From assembly GCA_030612565.1 (NCBI GenBank), contig JAUWNQ010000022.1, positions 1 to 7,531 of the forward strand: a DNA stretch of 7,531 bases. Direction: 5' to 3'. Positions 1 through 6,549 of this stretch are shown here, piece after piece (position 1 is the first letter of the stretch; every line of letters starts with the position of its first letter). Under the pieces are notes generated by a model, which worked only from the letters and a program-made list of their open reading frames with translations, searched no databases and had not been told where the DNA came from. The stretch comes from Candidatus Bipolaricaulota bacterium (lineage in GTDB: Bacteria; Bipolaricaulota; Bipolaricaulia; UBA7950; UBA9294). Made by a program: the position numbers and the translations under genes.

Positions 1-1870
1 TGTGGGTGGCGTAGGCGTAGACCATGTATACCTTGCCCAAGCCGGTCTTTGGGTCCCAATCGACCGGCGCACTCTTTGCCCAGCCCTCGCCAGCTGGGTC
101 GAGGTTCCTCATCCAGAAAGCCTGTGCGATCTCCTGCAGGCGAACGGGGATCTCTTCCTTTGGGATGCCCTGGTCTTCGCCAACGGCGTGGATCCGTTCC
201 TTGAGCTTCGCCGCGGCGTCGAGGCTGGCGAGGCCGCTCATCATTGTCCCCCGCGAGGCGACCGTCGGGCCGCTGTCAGGGACGCGGGAGCTATCCACCT
301 GCGCGATGTGGATGCGAGCAACCGGAACAGAGAGAGCCTCGGAAGCGATCTGGGTGAGGGCGGTAATCAGGCCTTGTCCCCTCTCGACAGTCCCCACGGC
401 GAGGCCGATCGAGCCATCCGCTTCGAGTTTCATGTATGCGCCCGCCTTATCGAGGAACGGTGCCTTCCCCCCGAGTCCGACCCCGTAGATGACGGACGAG
501 ATCCCAAGGCCACGGCGGCGATCGCGTGATCTCGCGTTGAACTCCTCCCCCTTACGGAGCCGCTCTTCCCAGTGAGCCAAGCGGCTCGCTTCCTCGATCG
601 TCTCCAACAGGCCCACGCTCTCGTTCAATCTCTGCGCCGTAGCGGTCTCATCGCCCACCACAAGCGCGTTGCGACGCCGGATCTCCAACCGGTCGATCCG
701 CAACCGGTTGGCGAGACGGTCCATCTGTGATTCATGGGCGAAGATCACCTGCGGGCTCCCGAACCCGCGGAACGCCCCGCAGGGGACGGTGTTCGTCGCC
801 ACGGAGCGCCCGTCGATCTTCACGTGTGGGATCCGGTACGGTCCGGCCGCGCTCATAAGCCCACGCCACAGGACCGCCGAGGAGAGGGTTTGATAGGCGC
901 CGGCGTTGTAGATAAAGTCGACCTCGATCGCGGTGAGGGTCCCGTCTTTCCTCGCCCCGCTCTTGTAATGAACAACGGATGGATGGCGCTTGCTCGATGT
1001 GAAGATGTCCTCGGTGCGGTCATAGATGAGCTTCACCGGACGGCGCGCCTTCCACGCGAGGAGGGCGGCGAGCGACGACACGAGGGAAGGAACGTCCTCC
1101 TTCCCGCCGAATGCCCCTCCGGTTGTCGTCTGCACCACCCGCACTTTGGACAAGGGAAGACCGAGGACCCGTGCAACAGCCCCTTGCACGTAGAACGGAC
1201 ACTGCATCGTCCCGTAGATCGCCATTGCCCCGTTCTCCTCAGGGACGGCGATCGCCCCCTGCGTCTCGAGGTAGGCGTGCTCCTGATAGCCGGTGCGATA
1301 CTCCCCTTCCACGATCACGTCGGCCTCGGAGAAGCCCTGCTCGACATCTCCCTTGCGAACGCGCATCGCGTTGAACAGGTTCGGGCTTTCCTCAACCGCT
1401 TCGGGGAGGGCGACCGCTGGAGCATCCGGTGATAGAGCCTTTATAGGATCGAAGACAGCGGGGAGCTCTTCGTAGTCGATCTTAGCCTCTAGCGCTGCTT
1501 CGCGAGCACTCGTCCGGTTCTCGGCGGCAAGAAGGGCGATCGGCTCGCCGACATAGCGGACGATCCCGTTGGCGAGGGCTGGTTGGTCGTCGTAGATGAC
1601 GTGCACGACGTTCTCCCCGGGGACCTCATCAGAGGTCACCGTGCAGACGACCGCTCTCTCTTCCAAGGCCGGCGTGAGGTCGAGCTTCACGATACGTGCG
1701 TGAGGGACGGTACTTCTAACGACCGCCGCGTAAAGCATTCCGGAGAAGGCAAGGTCATCGACGAATTGCGCCTCCCCGCGGACCTTATCGATCGCGTCCG
1801 GACGGGAGATATCCTTTGGGATCAGATCTTGGCTTTTGGTGTTTGCTCGCTTCGTTGTGGAGTCGTCCAT
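1..1870 (-). CDS. xdhA: Xanthine dehydrogenase family molybdopterin-binding (large) subunit, partial (C-terminus beyond window)
   Basis: This is the molybdenum-cofactor subunit of a xanthine oxidase family hydroxylase, which normally works in the cytoplasm with separate FeS and FAD subunits or domains. The frame is open from the ATG at 1870 to the window edge, giving 623 residues; family members have about 750-780, so the C-terminus with the catalytic glutamate (GEPP region) is outside. Visible motifs are GGAFGGKED at 251-259 (molybdopterin binding), AGPYRIP at 342-348, AFRGFGSPQ at 366-374 and ERGQG at 496-500 (EMGQG in many relatives). Aligned by eye with bovine xanthine oxidase, substrate-pocket Glu802, Arg880 and Phe914 correspond to E258, R336 and F370, which favours a purine substrate. 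Phe1009 and Thr1010 correspond to G468 and K469, which is unusual. The start is fixed by an in-frame TGA at 1886-1888, inside a repeat element just upstream. The Shine-Dalgarno is weak (AAGAAG). FeS and FAD subunits are not in the window and may lie downstream. Confidence 0.93.
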   Translation of the reverse strand, partial: MDDSTTKRANTKSQDLIPKDISRPDAIDKVRGEAQFVDDLAFSGMLYAAVVRSTVPHARIVKLDLTPALEERAVVCTVTSDEVPGENVVHVIYDDQPALANGIVRYVGEPIALLAAENRTSAREAALEAKIDYEELPAVFDPIKALSPDAPAVALPEAVEESPNLFNAMRVRKGDVEQGFSEADVIVEGEYRTGYQEHAYLETQGAIAVPEENGAMAIYGTMQCPFYVQGAVARVLGLPLSKVRVVQTTTGGAFGGKEDVPSLVSSLAALLAWKARRPVKLIYDRTEDIFTSSKRHPSVVHYKSGARKDGTLTAIEVDFIYNAGAYQTLSSAVLWRGLMSAAGPYRIPHVKIDGRSVATNTVPCGAFRGFGSPQVIFAHESQMDRLANRLRIDRLEIRRRNALVVGDETATAQRLNESVGLLETIEEASRLAHWEERLRKGEEFNARSRDRRRGLGISSVIYGVGLGGKAPFLDKAGAYMKLEADGSIGLAVGTVERGQGLITALTQIASEALSVPVARIHIAQVDSSRVPDSGPTVASRGTMMSGLASLDAAAKLKERIHAVGEDQGIPKEEIPVRLQEIAQAFWMRNLDPAGEGWAKSAPVDWDPKTGLGKVYMVYAYATH

Positions 1871-1881
1871 CGTCTTCTTAC

Positions 1882-1944
1882 GGGGTCAGATCTTGCTGCT
1901 CGATATTCGAGACAACCAAATGCTAACAGACAGGATCTGACCCC
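1882..1944. repeat. 63-base MITE-like element with 14-base terminal inverted repeats
   Basis: The arms are GGGGTCAGATCTTG at 1882-1895 and CAGGATCTGACCCC at 1931-1944, complementary at 13 of 14 positions. Between them lies a smaller hairpin, CTCGA-TAT-TCGAG, at 1899-1911. The element fills most of the 82-base gap between the second transcarbamylase and xdhA. The GGGGTCAGA-type end resembles termini of small dispersed palindromic elements in many bacterial genomes, but copy number cannot be judged from one window. No run of T follows either arm, so it does not look like a classical intrinsic terminator. No target-site duplication is obvious. Confidence 0.65.
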
Positions 1945-1952
1945 CAGTCTTC

Positions 1953-2978
1953 CTACACTCGGCCTCCCATGGTGAGTGTAAGGATTGCTTTCTGCGTGTG
2001 CAAGCGGTTCTCTGCCTGATCGTATATCCAGGACAGCTCGTTGTCGCACACTTCGGGTTCGACCTCGTTACCACGGTCGATCGGCATGCACTGCAACAGG
2101 TAGCCAGGAGCACAGAGCTTCTTCTGCCGCTCTGCGGTGTAGCACCAATCCTGGTGCTTCTGCGCGAGCTTGAGTTCTTCCTCTTTTCCGATGTCGTATC
2201 GCTTGCTGGTGAACCAGTTGCGCGGGAAGACGACGGTTGCGCCATCGAGGGCCTTGTCCATATCGTGGACAACCTCGAACGAGCCGCCCGACTCGCTTGC
2301 CAGGTCACGGCACTGTTGCATCACGTTCGGGTCAAGGTCGTACTCGGGCGGGTTGGCGACGACAACGTCCATCCCATACATCGCCGAGATGAGGGCCGTC
2401 CCCTGCACCGAGCAGCGCCCGCGAACCCACGGGGTGTAGCCCCATGTGATCACGATCTTCTTCCCCTTCACGTCTCCCTGCAGCTTCTCGTGCATCGTGT
2501 AGATGTCGGTCAGCGACTGGCAGGGGTGGTTGATGTCCGATGCCATGTTGATGATCGGCACCCCGGCGTGCTCGGCGAACTTGCGCATAACCTCGTCGCC
2601 GTGGCCGTAGTAGTCGATCTGATCATCGAGGAGACGGATCCCGATCCCGTCGCAGAACCGGGCCATCGCCTTGGCTGTGTCCTTCACTGTCTCGCCCGCT
2701 CCTGGTTTGTCCTCGAGCGACAGGCGCATCGTACTCGGATTGAGGAATTGCGAGTGCCCCCCGAGCTGCGTCATCGCGGTCTCAAACGACATGCGCGTGC
2801 GTGTCGATCCGGCGAAAAAGAGCATGGCAAACGTCTTGTATTCGAGGTACGGATGCGGCTTGCTGCTGTAGTAGAGGCCTTTCATCTGATCGGTGACCTT
2901 CATCGCGATGTCGTACTCCTCGCGTGTCCAGTCAAGCTCGCTGATCAGGCTGCGCCCCTTTAGATCGAACCAACTCAT
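1953..2978 (-). CDS. Divergent aspartate/ornithine carbamoyltransferase family protein (second transcarbamylase)
   Basis: This 341-residue protein has the two-domain transcarbamylase architecture. The carbamoyl-phosphate signature STRTR is at 58-62, followed by MSFE; HPCQ is at 151-154; the C-terminal helix reads QAENRLHTQKAIL at 321-333, as in ornithine transcarbamylases. The motif that contacts the second substrate, usually HCLP, reads QCMP at 296-299, and the KPLxVPQ segment of YgeW proteins is replaced by RGRCSVQG at 186-193. Substrate is therefore unassigned; ornithine, N-acylornithine or a ureido acid are all possible. The start at 2978 is chosen because AAGGAGG lies five bases upstream; the frame stays open to 3263, but that extension overlaps the upstream gene and has no family similarity. 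It follows the YgeW-like gene by 23 bases, so the two are almost certainly co-transcribed. By-eye similarity to that neighbour is moderate, suggesting an old duplication. Confidence 0.9.
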   Translation of the reverse strand: MSWFDLKGRSLISELDWTREEYDIAMKVTDQMKGLYYSSKPHPYLEYKTFAMLFFAGSTRTRMSFETAMTQLGGHSQFLNPSTMRLSLEDKPGAGETVKDTAKAMARFCDGIGIRLLDDQIDYYGHGDEVMRKFAEHAGVPIINMASDINHPCQSLTDIYTMHEKLQGDVKGKKIVITWGYTPWVRGRCSVQGTALISAMYGMDVVVANPPEYDLDPNVMQQCRDLASESGGSFEVVHDMDKALDGATVVFPRNWFTSKRYDIGKEEELKLAQKHQDWCYTAERQKKLCAPGYLLQCMPIDRGNEVEPEVCDNELSWIYDQAENRLHTQKAILTLTMGGRV

Positions 2979-2983
2979 GTGAT

Positions 2984-2990
2984 CCTCCTT
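2984..2990 (-). promoter_or_regulatory. Ribosome binding site deciding the start of the second transcarbamylase
   Basis: AAGGAGG on the minus strand, five bases before the ATG at 2978. It supports this start over upstream in-frame codons that would lie inside the neighbouring gene. Confidence 0.85.
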
Positions 2991-3001
2991 TATTATATGG
3001 A

Positions 3002-4039
3002 TCAGCCCATGATCAGGGCCATCATCCCCTTCTGACCGTGCAGGCGGTTCGCCGCTTCCTCGATGATGATCGAGTTCGGCCCGTCTATTACCTCGTCGGT
3101 CACTTCCATATCGCGATCGGCCGGGAGGCAGTGCATATAGAAGGCGTCGTTCGTGAGGTTCATCTTCTCTTTCGTCGCGATCCAACCCTTGTTCGCCTCG
3201 AAGACTGCCTTCGCCTTCTCCGGGTCCATCACGCCCGAGCCGTCGGTCGGTTGAACGGTCCACGCCTTCGGATAGACGACATCCGCTCCCTTGAACGACT
3301 CGTCCATGTCATGAACGATCTTGAACGCCCCGCCGTTCTTTTTGGCGAGGTACTTAGTCGCGTTAAGCACGTTCGGGTCGAGGTCGAGCCCCTTGGGGTG
3401 AGCGAGGGTGACGTCCATCCCTATCATCGCCGCGGAGATGATTGCGCTCTGCGGAACGGCGAGCGGTTTCTCCACCGATCCGGAGTAGGCCCAGCTCATG
3501 ACGAACTTCTTCCCCTGGAGGTTGTGACCGAGCTTCTCCTGCATCACCATCACGTCGGCGAGCGCCTGACAGGGGTGGTACATGTCATCCTCCATGTTGA
3601 TCACAGGAACGCGCGACCACTTGGCGAACTCGCGCACGATCAGGTTCCCCTTGCCGTACTGCCACCCGGTCGGTTTCCCGTATATGCGGATGGCGATGGC
3701 GTCTCCCATCTCGGCGAGGACGCGGGCGACATCGGAGATTCGTTCGGTGGAGTACGCCTTCTCCTCACCCTTGAGCGCCGGTGTGTAGACCGCGCCGGGC
3801 TGCAGGAAGTGCGCGTGCCCGCCAAGCTGGGTCATCCCTGCCTCGAACGAGTTGCGCGTGCGGAGCGAGGAGTTGTAGAAGAGCATGTTGAGCGTCATGT
3901 CCTCCAAGATATGGTGCTTCTCGCGCCGGATCTGCTTTCTCTTGAGGTCGTGAGCGGTGTCGAGCATCGCTTCGATCTCATCCCGTGAAAAGTCAAGCCA
4001 GGTCAGGAAATCCCGACCGCGTAAACTGGTGTTGGACAT
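3002..4039 (-). CDS. ygeW: YgeW-like knotted carbamoyltransferase
   Basis: This 345-residue transcarbamylase transfers, or phosphorolytically removes, a carbamoyl group through carbamoyl phosphate. The phosphate-binding motif is SLRTR at 58-62, a variant also seen in N-acetyl- and N-succinylornithine transcarbamylases instead of STRTR. HPCQ is at 155-158 and YMHCLPAD at 301-308. The stretch SWAYSGSVEKPLAVPQ at 182-197 and MDVTLAHPKGLDL at 208-220 closely resemble E. coli YgeW as remembered, including the proline-containing loop of the knotted subfamily. YgeW of E. coli is about 50 residues longer, so the assignment is to the family and not proof of the same substrate. The ATG at 4039 has AGGAGG five bases upstream (4045-4050). 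The gene follows carbamate kinase after a 122-base repeat-rich gap and precedes a second transcarbamylase by 23 bases. In E. coli ygeW belongs to a cluster linked to purine breakdown. N-acylornithine transcarbamylase is the main alternative. Confidence 0.88.
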   Translation of the reverse strand: MSNTSLRGRDFLTWLDFSRDEIEAMLDTAHDLKRKQIRREKHHILEDMTLNMLFYNSSLRTRNSFEAGMTQLGGHAHFLQPGAVYTPALKGEEKAYSTERISDVARVLAEMGDAIAIRIYGKPTGWQYGKGNLIVREFAKWSRVPVINMEDDMYHPCQALADVMVMQEKLGHNLQGKKFVMSWAYSGSVEKPLAVPQSAIISAAMIGMDVTLAHPKGLDLDPNVLNATKYLAKKNGGAFKIVHDMDESFKGADVVYPKAWTVQPTDGSGVMDPEKAKAVFEANKGWIATKEKMNLTNDAFYMHCLPADRDMEVTDEVIDGPNSIIIEEAANRLHGQKGMMALIMG

Positions 4040-4057
4040 ACTAGCCTCCTGATATTT

Positions 4058-4129
4058 TGTTTTTTGGGTTCATAGGGTTTTTTGGGTTCATAGAGTTCAT
4101 AGAGTTCATAGGGTTCGTTGGGTTTGCAT
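4058..4129. repeat. Tandem 9-base repeat array (about 8 units)
   Basis: Eight consecutive 9-base units, with plus-strand consensus GGTTCATAG. Three units at 4085-4111 are nearly identical (GGTTCATAG, AGTTCATAG, AGTTCATAG) and the outer units are degenerate. A perfect 17-base direct repeat, GTTTTTTGGGTTCATAG, occurs at 4059-4075 and 4077-4093, a double period of 18. The array lies between carbamate kinase and the YgeW-like gene. The plus-strand open frame it creates codes for low-complexity sequence and is not a gene. Confidence 0.8.
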
Positions 4130-4131
4130 TT

Positions 4132-4166
4132 ACCATTCACCACTCACCATTCACCCTTTACCTAAT
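4132..4166. repeat. Tandem 7-base repeat array (about 5 units)
   Basis: Consecutive 7-base units on the plus strand: ACCATTC, ACCACTC, ACCATTC, ACCCTTT, ACCTAAT. The last unit runs through the carbamate kinase stop codon (TAG at 4164-4162). The array directly abuts the 9-base array but has a different period and sequence, so it is a separate simple repeat. Confidence 0.65.
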
Positions 4167-5115
4167 TTGTTATAGTTGTTCCAGCTTTTCCTTCGAGGGC
4201 GTCTACAGCGCGATCGAGCGATGTGATGACCGCCCTCTCGCCGCCGGCCTCGATAAACCTGATCGCCGCGCGCACCTTCGGCTCCATCGATCCTTTTGCG
4301 AAGTGACCCTCGGCCTGATAACGCTTCGCCTCTTCGAGGGTGATGTGCGAGAGCCCTTTCTCCTGCGGTGTCTTGTAGTTCAGCTTTACCTGTTCCACAT
4401 CGGTGAGGATGAGGAAGATCCTCGCCTCGACATCCACGGCGAGCCGTTCGCCGGCGAGGTCCTTGTCGATCACCGCATCGACTCCGGAAAGACCGCCATT
4501 ATTTCTGACAACCGGAATCCCACCCCCACCAGAGGCGATGACGATCGAGCGTGCCTCGATCAGCTGTCGGATCGCCTCCTTCTCGAAGATCTCGATCGGA
4601 TCGGGGGAGGGGACGACCCGCCGCCAGCCGCGACCGGCATCCTCCCGCACGTGATATCCCTTCTCATTCTCCAGCTTCCTTGCCTCTTCCTCGGAGTAGA
4701 ACGGGCCGACCGGCTTAGACGGATTCTGGAAGGCTTGGTCGTCTTTATCGACGACGACCTGCGTCACCACGGTGGCGATCGGAATGCTCCCTTTGCCTCG
4801 CTCGCTGAGCAGGTTGTACAGGGTCTGCTGGATCATGTACCCGATCATCCCCTGGCTCTGTGCGCCGCAGACGTAGAGGGGCATCGGGGCGGCGACCTCC
4901 TTCGCGGCCTCGTTCTGTAGGAGGAGGTTCCCCACCTGCGGACCATTCCCGTGCGTAACGATGATCTTGTACTTACCGGATTCGACCATCTGCGCAAGCT
5001 GCTCGCAGGTCGTCTTGACGTTTGCCATCTGCTCGTCGAACGTCCCCTGCTGCCCGGGTTTCAAGATCGCATTCCCTCCGAGCGCGATCACCGTCACTTT
5101 TTTCTCGTTATTCAT
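4162..5115 (-). CDS. arcC: Carbamate kinase
   Basis: This 317-residue cytoplasmic enzyme of the amino acid kinase fold interconverts carbamoyl phosphate plus ADP with ATP plus carbamate, which breaks down to CO2 and ammonia. The length matches the family (about 310). Motifs in order are ALGGNA at 11-16, THGNGPQVG at 54-62, the GAQSQGMIGY region at 84-93, GGGGIP at 196-201, VIDKD at 215-219, LTDV at 237-240 and GSMEPKV at 275-281, all typical and intact. The ATG at 5115 has AGGTG five bases upstream (5121-5125). The gene heads a run with two transcarbamylases and a xanthine dehydrogenase subunit, which points to ATP formation from a carbamoylated intermediate rather than biosynthesis. There is no arginine deiminase (arcA) in the window, so a standard arginine deiminase operon is not supported. 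Confidence 0.97.
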   Translation of the reverse strand: MNNEKKVTVIALGGNAILKPGQQGTFDEQMANVKTTCEQLAQMVESGKYKIIVTHGNGPQVGNLLLQNEAAKEVAAPMPLYVCGAQSQGMIGYMIQQTLYNLLSERGKGSIPIATVVTQVVVDKDDQAFQNPSKPVGPFYSEEEARKLENEKGYHVREDAGRGWRRVVPSPDPIEIFEKEAIRQLIEARSIVIASGGGGIPVVRNNGGLSGVDAVIDKDLAGERLAVDVEARIFLILTDVEQVKLNYKTPQEKGLSHITLEEAKRYQAEGHFAKGSMEPKVRAAIRFIEAGGERAVITSLDRAVDALEGKAGTTITN

Positions 5116-5172
5116 TCTATCACCTGTCCTTATCGTTGTATTTATGCTCTACCCAAAAGATATATCGAGGAA

Positions 5173-5188
5173 GAGCCCGCATGGGCTC
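5173..5188. repeat. Small REP-like hairpin
   Basis: GAGCCC at 5173-5178 and GGGCTC at 5183-5188 form a perfect 6-base stem with a GCAT loop. On the minus strand it sits in the context TGTAGGAGCCCATGCGGGCT, similar in style to REP sequences of other bacteria. It lies in the leader of carbamate kinase, about 60 bases from its start. It has no T run, so terminator function is unlikely. Confidence 0.45.
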
Positions 5189-5208
5189 CTACAGATTCGA
5201 ATACTATA

Positions 5209-5303
5209 AGGAAGCCAGGAATACAGGAAAGATCAAAATCTTTGAGTTTCAAGAAATTAGTTCGCTGCTCGGATTTGTCTGTTTCCTGGATTCCCGGTTT
5301 CCT
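5209..5303. repeat. 95-base imperfect inverted repeat (long hairpin element)
   Basis: The arms at 5209-5229 and 5283-5303 are complementary at 18 of 21 positions, with core AGGAA-CC-GGAAT-CAGGAA. Weaker pairing continues inward with bulges (AGATCAAAATC at 5230-5240 against GATTTGTCT at 5272-5280). It lies in the 255-base gap between the M20 peptidase stop and the carbamate kinase start. The remainder of that gap holds the small hairpin at 5173-5188 and nothing recognisable as a gene; no convincing promoter was found. The CCAGGAAT / ATTCCCGG core resembles dispersed palindromic repeats of other bacterial genomes. It could act as a processing site or attenuator in the transcript. Confidence 0.65.
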
Positions 5304-5370
5304 CATAAATACCAACCCAGTACTTCTACCATGCCTTCTTGAGAAGCGAAAAATCCTGGTTTCAGTCTTG

Positions 5371-6549
5371 TTAGCCATTCTGTTCGATCACCATCGAATT
5401 CAAGAACCGTGCGAAGAGATCGAGCACCTCGTACAGGGACGACAGCTCCAGGTACTCATCGGGTTGATGCGCCTGGGCGATGTCCCCCGGCCCATATATC
5501 ACCAACGGAACGTCGATTCGCGGGACGATCTCCACCGCGTCGGTCGAGTAGGGGGCGATCTCCACTTTGGGAAGCGGTCGGTCGTTCCCAGTAACAGCGG
5601 CGAGGAACCCCTTTACATACGAGTTGCTCGCATCGCTGACAATAGGCGGTTTGTAGTTGTAGGTCTTGTACGAAAACCGTGCCCCAACGTGAGTCGCAGC
5701 ATTCTCCCCCAGTTGCTTCACCAGGTCAAGGACCATACCCTTCTCCGCATCGGAGACGACACGCGAATCGATTCTAATCCGCGTCGTATCCGGGACGATG
5801 TTTACCTGCCACCCTCCGTCGATCTGGCCGATGTTGAGCGAGGTCCTCCCTCGCCCCGGGGTCTCCGGAAAACCCCTCGCCTCTTCGGCAAGCGCGAGAC
5901 AGAACTCGGATGCCGGAAGGATCGTGTTGATCCCCTGTTCCGGCATCGAACCGTGCGCAGCCTTCCCCTCAAACATCGCCTCGACCCACAGCTCAGCTTT
6001 CTGACCGCAGTAGGCCTTCCCCCCGGTTGGCTCGGGAATGATGAGAAACTCGGCATCATCGATCAGGCCGGATTCGGCGACCATTGCTGCTCCCCGGTAC
6101 CCGTTCTCCTCATCGGCGGTCAGGGCGAGGACGAGGCTCTTCTTGAGCGGAAGGGCCTTTTCAACGATCAGTTTCGCAATCTCTAGAATAATAGCCAGGC
6201 CGCTCTTCATATCCGCCGATCCCAGGCCGGTCACCCTCCCCCCATCAATCCGCGCCTCAAACGCGGGGACGGTCCACTTCTCCTCATTGGCGTTAACCGT
6301 GTCGAGGTGTGCACAGAGGACGATCGAGCCGGGCTCGCTTCCCGGAATCCGCGCCACGACAGAGCTTCGTCCTTCCTCCAGGGGAAGAAGAGTGGCCTCG
6401 ATCTTGTTTTCGCCGAGGAACCCTTTTACAAAAGAGGCAATCTCATTCTCGTTCCCCGGCGGATTGGCGCTTCTGATACCGACCAATGCCTTCAGGAGCT
6501 CGACCGTCTCTTTCTGTATTCTTGCATCGATCTTGAGCAACGATTTCAT
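5371..6549 (-). CDS. M20 family metallopeptidase (ArgE/DapE-type deacylase)
   Basis: This 392-residue predicted zinc hydrolase removes acyl groups from amino acids or cleaves small peptides; the substrate cannot be read from sequence. Metal-site motifs are HLDTV at 81-85 (H81, D83), GLGSADMKSG at 108-117 (D113), DEENG at 146-150 (E147 the likely catalytic base, E148 the likely ligand), IPEP at 171-174 (E173) and GPGDIAQAHQPDEY at 353-366 (H361). AAHGSMPEQGIN at 197-208 begins the dimerisation (lid) domain. Length fits the family. E. coli YgeY, the M20 protein of the YgeW cluster, has clearly different motif wording, so this is not called ygeY. The gene starts four bases after the dppC-like stop codon, pointing to a shared operon with the transporter and to hydrolysis of an imported peptide or N-acyl amino acid. 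AAGGAG directly abuts the ATG, and a TTG three codons downstream (6540) is an alternative start. Confidence 0.93.
   Translation of the reverse strand: MKSLLKIDARIQKETVELLKALVGIRSANPPGNENEIASFVKGFLGENKIEATLLPLEEGRSSVVARIPGSEPGSIVLCAHLDTVNANEEKWTVPAFEARIDGGRVTGLGSADMKSGLAIILEIAKLIVEKALPLKKSLVLALTADEENGYRGAAMVAESGLIDDAEFLIIPEPTGGKAYCGQKAELWVEAMFEGKAAHGSMPEQGINTILPASEFCLALAEEARGFPETPGRGRTSLNIGQIDGGWQVNIVPDTTRIRIDSRVVSDAEKGMVLDLVKQLGENAATHVGARFSYKTYNYKPPIVSDASNSYVKGFLAAVTGNDRPLPKVEIAPYSTDAVEIVPRIDVPLVIYGPGDIAQAHQPDEYLELSSLYEVLDLFARFLNSMVIEQNG

Noticed and set aside
1882..1944. Intrinsic transcription terminator after the second transcarbamylase
   Set aside because: The arms are separated by 35 bases and neither strand has a following T run; a repeat element fits better.
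1998..2963. A 321-residue plus-strand open frame, and a similar one at 3038-3988
   Set aside because: Both are exact antisense shadows of the transcarbamylases and are related to each other only because the genes beneath them are paralogous.
1953..3263. A 436-residue reading of the second transcarbamylase with a 95-residue N-terminal extension
   Set aside because: The extension lies inside the upstream transcarbamylase in another frame, has charged low-complexity composition and no ribosome binding site; the ATG at 2978 has AAGGAGG at ideal spacing.
4057..4920. Plus-strand open frame starting with repeated FGFIEFIEF-type sequence
   Set aside because: The repetitive N-terminus is a translation of the 9-base tandem array, and the rest is antisense to carbamate kinase.
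3002..5115. Arginine deiminase pathway (arcABC)
   Set aside because: Carbamate kinase and transcarbamylase are present, but there is no arginine deiminase or arginine/ornithine antiporter, and the transcarbamylase next to arcC is YgeW-like rather than a catabolic OTC.
5142..5378. A 78-residue minus-strand open frame in the hairpin gap
   Set aside because: Its sequence is mostly the translation of the inverted repeat arms, with no ribosome binding site or recognisable family.
4951..6186. A 411-residue plus-strand open frame
   Set aside because: It runs antisense across the M20 gene, the hairpin gap and the start of carbamate kinase, matches no family by eye, and reflects the GC-rich codon pattern of the real genes.
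5371..6549. Assignment of the peptidase as YgeY
   Set aside because: It is tempting because of the YgeW-like gene, but metal-site motifs (HLDTV, GSADMKSG, AHQPDEY) read as general ArgE/DapE type, and the gene is joined to the transporter rather than to the transcarbamylases.
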